From assembly GCA_910587475.1 (NCBI GenBank), contig CAJUMR010000020.1, forward strand, positions 1 to 46,071: a stretch of 46,071 bases of DNA, read 5' to 3'. The notes beneath the pieces are model-generated. The model did not search any database and was not told the DNA's origin. It was given only the letters and a program-made list of their open reading frames with translations. Position numbers and translations under genes: made by a program. This document shows positions 1 through 8,066 of this stretch, one piece after another; within the stretch, counting starts at the first letter, position 1; each line of letters opens with the position of its first letter. Origin of the DNA: an uncultured Muribaculaceae bacterium (lineage in GTDB: Bacteria > Bacteroidota > Bacteroidia > Bacteroidales > Muribaculaceae).

Positions 1-50
1 CCTCTTTCAAGAATGAAAATCTTGCGTCCTAGCCGATAGACGAATGGGCC
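1..50 (-). tRNA. tRNA-Glu (anticodon UUC), cut by the window edge
   Basis: Read on the minus strand from base 50, the sequence has a tRNA 5' half: acceptor start GGCCCATT, a D arm with the CTATCGGCTAGG type loop, an anticodon stem CAAGA/TCTTG and a 7-base loop TTTTCAT whose middle bases give anticodon TTC. The 3' half (T arm and acceptor end) lies left of the window. A Bacteroidota promoter sits 20 bases upstream at 71-101. Confidence 0.85.
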
Positions 51-70
51 ATCGCCGCTAAAAGCGAGTG

Positions 71-101
71 CAAATATAGACACTTTTTTTTACCTGAGCA
101 A
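71..101 (-). promoter_or_regulatory. Promoter of tRNA-Glu
   Basis: On the minus strand TTG (99-101) is followed after exactly 20 bases by TATATTTG (71-78), matching the Bacteroidota -33/-7 pattern TTG-N20-TAnnTTTG. The start of transcription would fall about 15 bases before the tRNA. Confidence 0.75.
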
Positions 102-195
102 AGTTTTCGGCAAAATATCGCCCGTTTTAAGCTTTTTTTAGTAATTTTATCCTCAAAATTGTGCATTAACCTGATTTTACCCCTCAAAATTGCAT

Positions 196-921
196 ATGTT
201 CGAGACTCTTCACTGCATAGCATTGCGCACGATCAAGTACAGCGATTCGCGGTCGATACTGTCGGCATGGAGCGCCGAACGGGGCTATGTGTCCTTCGCG
301 ATGCCGGCTGGAAAAGGGCGCGAGGCAGGACGCCGCCGTGCGCTGACGATGCCTCTGGCCGCGTTCGAAGGCGTATGCGACATCAGGGGCGACCGCGACG
401 TGATGTTTATCCGCGATCTCAAACCGATGAATGTCGGCATGTCGATGATCAGCGATCCGGCCAAACTGGCCATGGCGCTTTTTATGGCAGAAGTGTTTGA
501 GAAGTTGCTGCGCAACAGCCAGCACGACGAGACACTGTCGCTGATGCTGTTTGACAGTATCGACGCGCTCAATCATGCCGGGCCAAGGGGGGTGGCCAAT
601 TTTGCCATCTGGACGCTCTATCGCCTCACTGTGCCGCTCGGCATTGAGCCCGACATGTCGGACTGGCAGCCGGGGGCGCTGTTTGACCTTGAAAGTGCGC
701 GCTGGCGTCAGTCGCTGCCGATGAGCGGACAATCTTTCACCGGCGACGAGGCCAAAGCGGTGAAGATACTCAGCAGGCTCAGCCGCGAAAACATCGAACG
801 ACTGCGTCTGAGCCGCGCCGCGCGCAGGGCGTTGCTCGACGGCATACTCCGTTACTACGACATACATTTTTGCCGCATGACGCCGCTCCACTCTCTCGAT
901 GTGGTCTGCGAATTATTCTGA
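196..921 (+). CDS. recO: DNA repair protein RecO
   Basis: RecO helps load RecA on single-stranded DNA coated by SSB during gap repair by the RecFOR path. The 241-residue protein opens with the family's N-terminal OB-fold signature (LHCIALRTIKYSDSRSILS, then GYVSFAMPAGKG) and continues into the helical C-terminal half, with the usual Bacteroidota length. The zinc-binding cysteines found in some RecO proteins are absent. I chose ATG at 196; a TTG two codons upstream is possible but unlikely. It converges on folK with 20 bases between stops. An 11-base direct repeat lies just upstream. Confidence 0.9.
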   Translation: MFETLHCIALRTIKYSDSRSILSAWSAERGYVSFAMPAGKGREAGRRRALTMPLAAFEGVCDIRGDRDVMFIRDLKPMNVGMSMISDPAKLAMALFMAEVFEKLLRNSQHDETLSLMLFDSIDALNHAGPRGVANFAIWTLYRLTVPLGIEPDMSDWQPGALFDLESARWRQSLPMSGQSFTGDEAKAVKILSRLSRENIERLRLSRAARRALLDGILRYYDIHFCRMTPLHSLDVVCELF

Positions 922-941
922 GAGCGAAAACAAGACTCTGT

Positions 942-1436
942 TCACGATAACTGCGCCATCATCTCGGCGGCAGTGAGCCCTGTCTCCGGATGACGCCATT
1001 GCGGGTCGAGCGTGGCGACAGGCTGGAGGACAAACGCGCGCAGATGCATGCGCGGATGAGGCAGCTGCAGGTGCGGAATGTCGATGATCATGTCGTCGAC
1101 AGCTATCAGATCTATGTCGATCGGACGGTCGGCATAGGCTCCGTCGGGGGTGCGGTGAGGAGCAGATGCGATCTGCGCCTCTACGTCGAGAAGGTCGTCA
1201 AGAAGTTTCTTCGCATCGACAGACTCTCCGGCCGGAGTCTCGATCATCAGCCCGAGATTATAAAACATTCTGTCGGAATCGTAGCCCCACGGCTCGCTCT
1301 CGATCACTGGCGAAAGCCTGATCAGCGCCCGACCGTCGGGATCGATGCGCTCAGCAACGGCAGCGACCGCGCTCTCGATAAGAGAAGCGCGGTCGCCTAT
1401 GTTTGATCCTATATTGATGTGGATTTTTGCCATCAT
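942..1436 (-). CDS. folK: 2-amino-4-hydroxy-6-hydroxymethyldihydropteridine pyrophosphokinase
   Basis: HPPK transfers pyrophosphate from ATP to 6-hydroxymethyl-7,8-dihydropterin in folate synthesis. The 164-residue protein has the N-terminal strand with GSNIGDR, the SEPWG loop, the FYN motif before the central strand, and the HPPK signature ADRPIDIDLI, whose two aspartates bind magnesium. It ends near LPHPRMHLRAFVL, also a family hallmark. Its start overlaps the infB stop in an ATGA (1433-1436), so it is translated as the last gene of rimP-nusA-infB-folK. A second ATG directly follows the first and could equally be the start. Confidence 0.93.
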   Translation of the reverse strand: MMAKIHINIGSNIGDRASLIESAVAAVAERIDPDGRALIRLSPVIESEPWGYDSDRMFYNLGLMIETPAGESVDAKKLLDDLLDVEAQIASAPHRTPDGAYADRPIDIDLIAVDDMIIDIPHLQLPHPRMHLRAFVLQPVATLDPQWRHPETGLTAAEMMAQLS

Positions 1437-4372
1437 AGAGTACGGTTAACTTCGACTTCTTCGAAACCTTCGATAAGGTCACCGACCTTGAGGTCATTGT
1501 AACCGGCAATCGACAGACCGCAGTCGTAGCCAGAGGTGACTTCCTTGACGTCGTCCTTGAAGCGCTTGAGCGAACCGAGGTCGCCGGTGTAGCGCACGAT
1601 GCCGTCGCGGATGAGACGCACCTTGTTGCCGCGTTTGATCTTGCCCTCGCGCACGATTGCTCCGGCGATAGTTCCGACTTTCGAAATATGGAATGTTTCC
1701 ATGACTTCTGCCGTACCAGTGATTTCTTCCTTGATCTCGGGCGCAAGCATGCCTGCCATAGCGTCCTTGACCTCTTCGATCGCCTGATAGATGATCGAGT
1801 AGAGACGGATCTGCACGCCTTCGCGTTCGGCGGCTCTGCGTGCAGCCTGAGAGGGACGCACCTGGAAGCCGATGATCACGGCGTCGGATGCAGCTGCAAG
1901 TGTAACATCGCTCTCAGAGATCTCACCGACAGCCTTGTGAAGCACGTTGACCTGAATTTCATCGGTCGAAAGCTTGATGAGCGAGTCGGAAAGAGCTTCG
2001 ATAGAGCCGTCGACGTCGCCCTTGACGATGATATTGAGTTCCTGGAAGTTGCCGATTGCACGACGGCGGCCGATATCCTCGAGGGTAAGTATCTTGGTTG
2101 TGCGCAGGCCTTGTTCGCGCTGGAGCTGCTGACGTTTGTTGGCGATTTCGCGGGCTTCCTGCTCAGAGTCGAGCACGTTGAATGTGTCGCCGGCAGTCGG
2201 CGCGCCATTCAGACCGAGGATCAGCGCCGGAGTGGCCGGACCGGCCTCCTTGATGCGCTGGTCGCGTTCGTTGAACATCGCCTTGACTTTGCCGAAATGA
2301 TTTCCGGCCAGTACAATGTCACCGACTTTGAGTGTGCCGTTCTGCACGAGCACATTCGCCACATAACCGCGACCTTTGTCGAGCGTCGACTCGATGATCG
2401 CACCTGTAGCATTGCGGTTAGGATTGGCCTTGAGTTCGAGCAATTCAGCCTCAAGAAGCACTTTCTCCATAAGTTCTTCGACGCCGATGCCTTTCTTGGC
2501 CGAGATATCCTGCGACTGATATTTACCGCCCCACTCTTCGACGAGATAGTTCATGGCAGCAAGCTCTTCCTTGATCTTGTCGGGGTTGGCATGCGGCTTG
2601 TCGATCTTATTGATGGCAAACACGATGGGCACACCGGCAGCCGAAGCGTGGTTGATAGCCTCGACGGTCTGCGGCATGACGCTGTCGTCGGCAGCGACGA
2701 TGATGATACAGATGTCGGTGATCTTGGCACCACGGGCACGCATGGCAGTGAATGCTTCGTGACCGGGAGTGTCGAGGAATGTAATGTGACGTCCATCCTG
2801 AAGAGTGACACTGTAAGATCCGATGTGCTGCGTGATGCCGCCGGCCTCGCCTGCGATGACGTTGGCATGACGTATGTAGTCGAGCAGCGATGTCTTGCCA
2901 TGGTCGACGTGGCCCATCACGGTCACGATCGGCGGACGATTTTCGAGATCGCTTTCGGAGTCTTCGGTCTGCTGGATTGCCTGGGCTACTTCGGCAGAAA
3001 CATATTCGGTCTCGAACCCGAATTCTTCGGCTACGATATTGATGGTCTCGGCATCAAGGCGCTGGTTGATCGACACCATGACTCCGAGGTTCATACATGT
3101 GGCAATGACGTTGTTGACGGGCACATCCATCATTATTGCAAGGTCATTGGCAGTCACGAATTCCGTGAGTTTCAGCACGCGGCTTTCGGCCATTTCGGCC
3201 TGGGCAGCCTCGCGTTCGCGGTTGGCCACCATCTCGCGTTTCTCCTTGCGCCATTTAGCACCTCTCTTCAGCGCTTTGTCCTTGTTGGTAAGGCGGGCAA
3301 GGGTTTCTTTCACCTGCTTCGAAACGTCCTCATCGCTTACTTCTACGTGCTGAGGAGCAGCGGGGCGACGATCGTTGCGTTGTTTTTTGTCTTTAGGCGC
3401 ATTCTTACCTCCGCGACCACCGTTCTGAGACTGGCCTCCTCCCTGGCCTGCCGAGCGTTGGTTGCGTTCGTTCTGAGCTGCCTGCTGACCTGTCTTTTCG
3501 ATATCGACCTTTTCTTTGCCGCCGATGCGCTTGCGCTTCTTGCGGTCGCCCTGTGCGTCAGCTCCGTTCTGAGCTGCGCGGGCATTGCGGTCGTTGCGAC
3601 GCTCTTCTTTGGTTTTCTTTTTGGGGCGTGTCGACTGATTGATCGCGTCGAGGTCGATCTTGCCGATCACATTGATGGTCGGCGCAGCCACTTTGCGTTC
3701 GATAGCAAAGACTTCGGGCTCCGATTTGGCCGCAGGTGCTGCCTCGGCGGTCTTGGGCTCGACGGTCGGCGCCACAGGCTTCTTGACCGGCTCGATGACC
3801 GGAGCTTTTACCTGAGTGTCGACAACAGGCTTTTTCACCTCTTCAGCCGCAGGTGCAGGTTTGGGAGCCTCTACTGCGGGTTTGGGCTGAACAGCCGGAG
3901 CTTCGACACTCGGTTGCTCGGCCGGGGCGGGCTTCTCAACAACCTTTGGAGCCGGCTCAACGGGTTTCTCTACCACGGGAGCTTCAACGACAGGCTCTGC
4001 CGGAGCTGCCGGAGCAGCCGGAGCTACGGGTTCCTCGACCTTCTTCACCACAGGATTGCCTTTTTTGTCAAGCTCGATCTTGCCGAGAATGCGCGGACCG
4101 GCCTGCTCGACCTTTTCTTTGGCAGGCTCTTCAGACTGGGGCGCAGCATCAGCCTTTGGCGCAGCTGACGGCTTGGGAGCGCGGGCAGCGGCCTGAGGTT
4201 TCAAGTCTTTGTCGTGCTTAAACTCGCTCATCAACAGCGCTACCACATCGTCCTCAACACGGGTGTTGGGGCTTCCGTCGATGTTGATGTCTTTTTTACG
4301 CAAAAATTCAATAACGGTGGGGAGGGCCACGTTAAGATCTTTTGCCAATGTACTGATTTTAGTTTTCGCCAT
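1433..4372 (-). CDS. infB: Translation initiation factor IF-2
   Basis: IF-2 is the GTPase that brings initiator fMet-tRNA to the 30S subunit and promotes subunit joining. From ATG at 4372 the protein has 979 residues: an IF2_N domain (about 1-50), a long low-complexity linker rich in Pro, Ala, Glu, Val and Lys (about 60-225), a second very basic stretch with Arg, Gln, Gly and Asn (about 245-345), another IF2_N-like helix set (about 400-470), and the G domain with GHVDHGKTS (487-495), GGITQHIG, DTPGHE (534-539) and NKID (588-591), then domains II to IV. ATG at 4372 is preferred over an in-frame ATG 11 codons upstream because MAKTKISTLAKDL is the conserved N-terminus. Confidence 0.97.
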   Translation of the reverse strand: MAKTKISTLAKDLNVALPTVIEFLRKKDINIDGSPNTRVEDDVVALLMSEFKHDKDLKPQAAARAPKPSAAPKADAAPQSEEPAKEKVEQAGPRILGKIELDKKGNPVVKKVEEPVAPAAPAAPAEPVVEAPVVEKPVEPAPKVVEKPAPAEQPSVEAPAVQPKPAVEAPKPAPAAEEVKKPVVDTQVKAPVIEPVKKPVAPTVEPKTAEAAPAAKSEPEVFAIERKVAAPTINVIGKIDLDAINQSTRPKKKTKEERRNDRNARAAQNGADAQGDRKKRKRIGGKEKVDIEKTGQQAAQNERNQRSAGQGGGQSQNGGRGGKNAPKDKKQRNDRRPAAPQHVEVSDEDVSKQVKETLARLTNKDKALKRGAKWRKEKREMVANREREAAQAEMAESRVLKLTEFVTANDLAIMMDVPVNNVIATCMNLGVMVSINQRLDAETINIVAEEFGFETEYVSAEVAQAIQQTEDSESDLENRPPIVTVMGHVDHGKTSLLDYIRHANVIAGEAGGITQHIGSYSVTLQDGRHITFLDTPGHEAFTAMRARGAKITDICIIIVAADDSVMPQTVEAINHASAAGVPIVFAINKIDKPHANPDKIKEELAAMNYLVEEWGGKYQSQDISAKKGIGVEELMEKVLLEAELLELKANPNRNATGAIIESTLDKGRGYVANVLVQNGTLKVGDIVLAGNHFGKVKAMFNERDQRIKEAGPATPALILGLNGAPTAGDTFNVLDSEQEAREIANKRQQLQREQGLRTTKILTLEDIGRRRAIGNFQELNIIVKGDVDGSIEALSDSLIKLSTDEIQVNVLHKAVGEISESDVTLAAASDAVIIGFQVRPSQAARRAAEREGVQIRLYSIIYQAIEEVKDAMAGMLAPEIKEEITGTAEVMETFHISKVGTIAGAIVREGKIKRGNKVRLIRDGIVRYTGDLGSLKRFKDDVKEVTSGYDCGLSIAGYNDLKVGDLIEGFEEVEVNRTL

Positions 4373-4483
4373 ATATTTATTTCTATCAATCGGCAGGCCT
4401 TGCATGAGCGGGGCGTGGCACGATGTCGTTGTTTTTCGTTATTAATTGATGTTACCAGAAAAATTGAGGGAGAGTTTCGGCGA

Positions 4484-5743
4484 TCAATCTTCGAACTCAG
4501 CCTTGAGAATTGCGATGATATTGTCGACGGTCGACTCTTCGAGGTCGGCTTTCTCGATGAGCATTTCGCGGGGAGCGTTGAGCACACTCTTTGCAGTCAC
4601 AAAGCCGATGTTCTTGAGTGCTTCGATCACCCATTCGTCGATCTCATCCTTGAATTCTTCCAGATAGATGTCTTCTTCGACAGCGGCTTCCTCGGCATCG
4701 CGGTAAACATCGATAACATAGCCTGTGAGCATCGAAGCAAGCTTGATGTTCAGACCGTTCTTACCGATGGCAAGCGACACTTCTTCGGGACGGAGGAATA
4801 CCTCAGCCTTCTTTTCTTCTTCGTCGAGACGAATCGACGAGATCTTGGCGGGCGAGAGGGCGCGCTGGATGAAGAGCGACGGATTGTTGGTGTAGTTGAT
4901 CACGTCGATATTCTCGTTGCGGAGTTCGCGGACAATGCCGTGAATACGCGATCCACGCACACCGACACACGCTCCGACCGGATCGATGCGGTCGTCGTAG
5001 CTCTCGACAGCTATCTTCGCACGCTCTCCCGGAATGCGGGCAACGGCGCGGATGTTGATCAGACCGTCGTGGATTTCGGGAACCTCGAGTTCGAACAGAC
5101 GACGCAGGAAGTTTTCGTTGGTACGCGACACGGTGATCTTCGGATTGTTGTTCTTATTGTCGACATTAGCGATCACAGCACGCACTGTCTCACCCTTGCG
5201 GAAGTAGTCGCCGGGGATCGACTCGCTCTTGGGAAGGAGCAGTTCGTTCTTGTCATCGTCGAGAAGCAAGGTCTCTTTCGACCATGTCTGATAGACTTCG
5301 CCGCTGACCAATTCGCCTTCGAGTTCCTTGAACTTGTTGTAAACAGCCTCTTTCTGGAGGTCGAGGATCTTCGACTGCAGGGTCTGGCGGAGATTGAGGA
5401 TTGCACGGCGTCCGAATTTCTCAAAGATGATTTCTTTTGTGTGTTCCTCGCCGACTTCTGCATCGGGGTCGTCATCGGCCCGGGCGTCGCTCAGAGAGAT
5501 CTGCATGTTGGGATCGCTGACCTCACCGTCGGGAACAACAAGCAGATTTTGGAATATCTGGACGTCGCCCTTGTCAGGGTTGAGAATGACGTCGAGGTTT
5601 TCGTCTGTCCCGAACATTTTTGCCAGAACGTTGCGGAATGATTCCTCGAGCACACTGATCATTGTCGTCTTGTCGATGTTTTTAAGCTCTTTGAACTCTG
5701 CAAACTGCTCGACCATATTCGGAGTTTCCTCTTTCTTTGCCAT
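4484..5743 (-). CDS. nusA: Transcription termination/antitermination factor NusA
   Basis: NusA binds RNA polymerase and nascent RNA and modulates pausing, termination and antitermination. The 419-residue protein has the N-terminal polymerase-binding domain (with VLEESFRNVLAKMFG), an S1 domain (around VSGEVYQTW), and two KH domains with the conserved PVGACVGVRGSRI and LAIGKNGLNIKLASMLTGY. A short C-terminal helical segment follows; the extra acidic repeats of gammaproteobacterial NusA are missing, as usual in this phylum. The start is ATG at 5743 (MAKKEETPNMVEQF); the open frame runs further upstream but into the end of rimP. Confidence 0.96.
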   Translation of the reverse strand: MAKKEETPNMVEQFAEFKELKNIDKTTMISVLEESFRNVLAKMFGTDENLDVILNPDKGDVQIFQNLLVVPDGEVSDPNMQISLSDARADDDPDAEVGEEHTKEIIFEKFGRRAILNLRQTLQSKILDLQKEAVYNKFKELEGELVSGEVYQTWSKETLLLDDDKNELLLPKSESIPGDYFRKGETVRAVIANVDNKNNNPKITVSRTNENFLRRLFELEVPEIHDGLINIRAVARIPGERAKIAVESYDDRIDPVGACVGVRGSRIHGIVRELRNENIDVINYTNNPSLFIQRALSPAKISSIRLDEEEKKAEVFLRPEEVSLAIGKNGLNIKLASMLTGYVIDVYRDAEEAAVEEDIYLEEFKDEIDEWVIEALKNIGFVTAKSVLNAPREMLIEKADLEESTVDNIIAILKAEFED

Positions 5744-5792
5744 GATTTTTGATGTGAGATGTATTGTTTGTTTATTTATTTTCCTTGGATGA

Positions 5793-6260
5793 TCATTTGA
5801 AGTCGATCTTGTATCTGACGCTCTTGCAATCGCCGTAAGCAAATGTCTCGGGCTGCAGCTCGATCACCGGGCGTTTAGCCCCTTCGTGCTTCACCTTTAC
5901 AGGCACTTCGACGGTGAAAGTCGAGTCTGTAGTCTCCACAAGACGTCCCGACAATTTGCGGCCGTCGCGTGTCAGCACTTCGACTTCATTGCCTATGTTT
6001 TTGTCATACTGGCCTTTCACCTTGAAAGGGGATGTGAGTCCGGCCGACCCGACTTCGAGCTGGTAGTCCTCGACATCGCGGTCAAAGACCGATTCGATCT
6101 TCCGGGTGATCGCTACACAGCTGTCAATGTCGACTCCTGAGATCGAATCAACCTCTACAATGATGTTATTGTCGGCCTTTACATCGATATCGACGATAAA
6201 AAGATCTGTTCCTGCTATCGCTTCTTCGACGGTTTGGGTCAATATGGTTTTGTCTATCAT
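5793..6260 (-). CDS. rimP: Ribosome maturation factor RimP
   Basis: RimP assists maturation of the 30S subunit. The 155-residue protein has the N-terminal alpha/beta domain with FIVDIDVKADNNIIVEVD and the characteristic YQLEVGSAGLTSPFK segment, followed by an Sm-like C-terminal domain (GNEVEVLTRDGRKLSGRLVE). It is the first gene of the rimP-nusA-infB-folK operon, with 49 bases to nusA, and a complete promoter lies about 70 bases upstream. Confidence 0.95.
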   Translation of the reverse strand: MIDKTILTQTVEEAIAGTDLFIVDIDVKADNNIIVEVDSISGVDIDSCVAITRKIESVFDRDVEDYQLEVGSAGLTSPFKVKGQYDKNIGNEVEVLTRDGRKLSGRLVETTDSTFTVEVPVKVKHEGAKRPVIELQPETFAYGDCKSVRYKIDFK

Positions 6261-6584
6261 ATGATTAACATGTTTTATTTAAACAAAGCGGAGGAAGCGT
6301 CAGCTCCCTCCGGCTCTATATTGCTCTGCAAAGATACTATATTTTTCAGGCCTTGTCAATCTTTGCATGCCCGAAGAGAGTGGTTTGAGATAGTATTTTT
6401 GCGGTATTTAGAGTTTTTTAACTAATTTTATCCACATCATCGCGCATCGCAATATAATTTAAACATTCTGTCATGCAAAAGAACCGAATATGCATCGCAA
6501 CCACCACATTTTCGCCGAAAAAGTGTGCAATTATCCATAATTTTTGCGCATCTTTGCACAAAATAACACAAACCCCAAAAAGCA
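6261..6584. other. Divergent spacer between rimP and asnA
   Basis: This 324-base AT-rich gap holds the rimP promoter (6329-6359, minus) and a near-consensus -7 box CATCTTTG at 6549-6556 for asnA (plus), with no clear -33 box. I see no coding frame, tRNA or strong hairpin in it. Confidence 0.6.
6329..6359 (-). promoter_or_regulatory. Promoter of the rimP-nusA-infB-folK operon
   Basis: On the minus strand TTGACA (6354-6359) precedes TATCTTTG (6329-6336), with 20 bases between TTG and the -7 box. Both boxes match the Bacteroidota consensus perfectly. The leader before rimP would be about 60 bases. Confidence 0.8.
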
Positions 6585-7619
6585 ATGGCACTTATCATAC
6601 CTTCAAAATATAAACGAAAACTCCTCACCGAGACAACCGAAATAGCAATCAAGCAGATCAAAGACGAATTTCAGGCTGCATTTGCCGAGACTCTGAAACT
6701 GCGGCGTGTGACGGCTCCGCTATTTGTCGAGGCCGGCACAGGCCTTAACGACGACCTCAACGGCACAGAACATGCCGTCAGCTTCGAAATCGAGGCCATG
6801 GGCGGCCGCAAAGCAGAAGTCGTACACTCTTTAGCCAAATGGAAACGAGCCAAACTGGCTGCCTACGACATAGCTCCCGGCTATGGCATCTACACCGACA
6901 TGAACGCCATCCGCACATTTGAAGACCTCGACAATCTGCATTCGCTCTACGTCGATCAGTGGGACTGGGAGAAAACGATCAGAGACGAAGACCGCAACAT
7001 CGGATATCTCAAGGAGACCGTGCGCGACATCTACAGTACGATTAAAAGCATTGAGAACTCTATTTTTCATCACTACCCCCACATCACCCCCACTCTTCCC
7101 GACGATATAACATTTGTCCACGCACAGCAACTGCTCGACCGCTATCCCGACAAATCACCGAAAGAACGCGAAGCATTAGCGGCAAAAGAACATGGAGCCG
7201 TGTTCATCATCGGTATCGGAGGACCGCTCTCCGACGGAGAACCTCACGACGGCCGTGCTCCCGACTACGATGACTGGAGCACACCCAATGCCGACGGCTA
7301 TGCAGGACTCAACGGCGACATCATTCTATGGAACCGCGTTCTCGAAATTCCCTTCGAGATTTCATCGATGGGCATACGCGTAAGCCCTCAGTCACTCGCA
7401 CGGCAACTTGAACTGCGTGGCTGCACCGAACGATCGTCGCTTGCCTTCCACCGCGCCCTGCTCGCCGGAGAATACCCGGCCTCAATCGGAGGAGGCATCG
7501 GCCAGAGCCGTCTCTGCATGTTCATCCTGCAAAAAGCCCACATCGGCGAAGTGCAAGCCTCCATCTGGCCCGAAGAACAGATCAAACTCTGCCGCCAGTC
7601 AGGCATCGACCTCCTCTGA
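6585..7619 (+). CDS. asnA: Aspartate-ammonia ligase (asparagine synthetase A)
   Basis: AsnA makes asparagine from aspartate, ammonia and ATP; the fold is that of class II aminoacyl-tRNA synthetases. The 344-residue length fits the family. Recognisable segments are LFVEAGTGLNDDLNGTE, the WKRAKLA helix, GIYTDMNAIR, the long insert around YSTIKSIE, and the C-terminal class II motif 3-like GGGIGQSRLCMFILQKAHIGE. It stands alone on the plus strand with a possible -7 box 29 bases upstream of the start codon. A strong hairpin follows 140 bases downstream. Confidence 0.96.
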   Translation: MALIIPSKYKRKLLTETTEIAIKQIKDEFQAAFAETLKLRRVTAPLFVEAGTGLNDDLNGTEHAVSFEIEAMGGRKAEVVHSLAKWKRAKLAAYDIAPGYGIYTDMNAIRTFEDLDNLHSLYVDQWDWEKTIRDEDRNIGYLKETVRDIYSTIKSIENSIFHHYPHITPTLPDDITFVHAQQLLDRYPDKSPKEREALAAKEHGAVFIIGIGGPLSDGEPHDGRAPDYDDWSTPNADGYAGLNGDIILWNRVLEIPFEISSMGIRVSPQSLARQLELRGCTERSSLAFHRALLAGEYPASIGGGIGQSRLCMFILQKAHIGEVQASIWPEEQIKLCRQSGIDLL

Positions 7620-7760
7620 GTATAAATCTCTTGCTTACGACACCGCTATGCGGACAGTCACTGACACACTTGAGCAGCGGAAGCCTTCCGACAATGGAGA
7701 GCCAGCAAATTACGTCATGGGGAGTCATATCCTATCTACCTCGAAACAATCGTCCCTCCC

Positions 7761-7810
7761 GCAGCTACTGTCCTCCTGTCGAAAAAGTATGCCAGGAGGA
7801 CAGTAGTTGC
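7761..7810. repeat. 18-bp inverted repeat (strong hairpin) between asnA and the ferredoxin gene
   Basis: Arms 7761-7778 and 7793-7810 pair over 18 bases with a single G-U wobble around a 14-base loop. Neither side carries a clear run of U, so a standard intrinsic terminator is not proven. It lies between the convergent asnA and ferredoxin genes, where a two-way terminator would be expected. Confidence 0.7.
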
Positions 7811-7825
7811 AGCAAGTTCTAATGA

Positions 7826-8041
7826 TCAACGGTTGTCGGCCGACGAAAAACAGTTCTTGGGGCATGTTTTGACACACTGGCCGCAGCCGATGCAGGCGTC
7901 GGGGCGGAGGATGATTGCGTGGCGATGGAAAAGAAACCTTACCTTGCCTATAACATGCACCGGACATTGGTCTATGCATAACCAGCAGCCCTTACACCCG
8001 CGGGGATTGAATTTGATGAATTTTGTTGATGAATAGTGCAT
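7826..8041 (-). CDS. Small 2[4Fe-4S] ferredoxin-like protein
   Basis: This 71-residue protein holds two cluster-binding motifs, CKGCWLCIDQCP and CIGCGQCVKTCP, the pattern of bacterial 2[4Fe-4S] ferredoxins and of 2-oxoacid oxidoreductase delta subunits. It would be a soluble electron carrier. No oxidoreductase partner is beside it; instead it follows the TonB-dependent receptor gene by 25 bases on the same strand, so it is probably the last gene of that transcript. The N-terminus MHYSSTKFIKFNPRG resembles the delta-subunit type (KorD/VorD). The electron partner cannot be read from this window. Confidence 0.85.
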   Translation of the reverse strand: MHYSSTKFIKFNPRGCKGCWLCIDQCPVHVIGKVRFLFHRHAIILRPDACIGCGQCVKTCPKNCFSSADNR

Positions 8042-8066
8042 ATTGATCGAGTTTTAAACATTGATT

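Noticed and set aside
184..891. A 235-codon minus-strand open frame opposite recO
   Set aside because: Overlaps recO completely and reads as His/Arg/Gln-rich antisense sequence.
1688..4168. An 826-codon plus-strand open frame opposite infB
   Set aside because: It is the antisense shadow of infB; composition is Cys-, His- and Phe-rich and nonsensical, while infB is certain.
4214..5641. A 475-codon plus-strand open frame opposite nusA
   Set aside because: Antisense shadow of nusA and the infB start; no protein family features.
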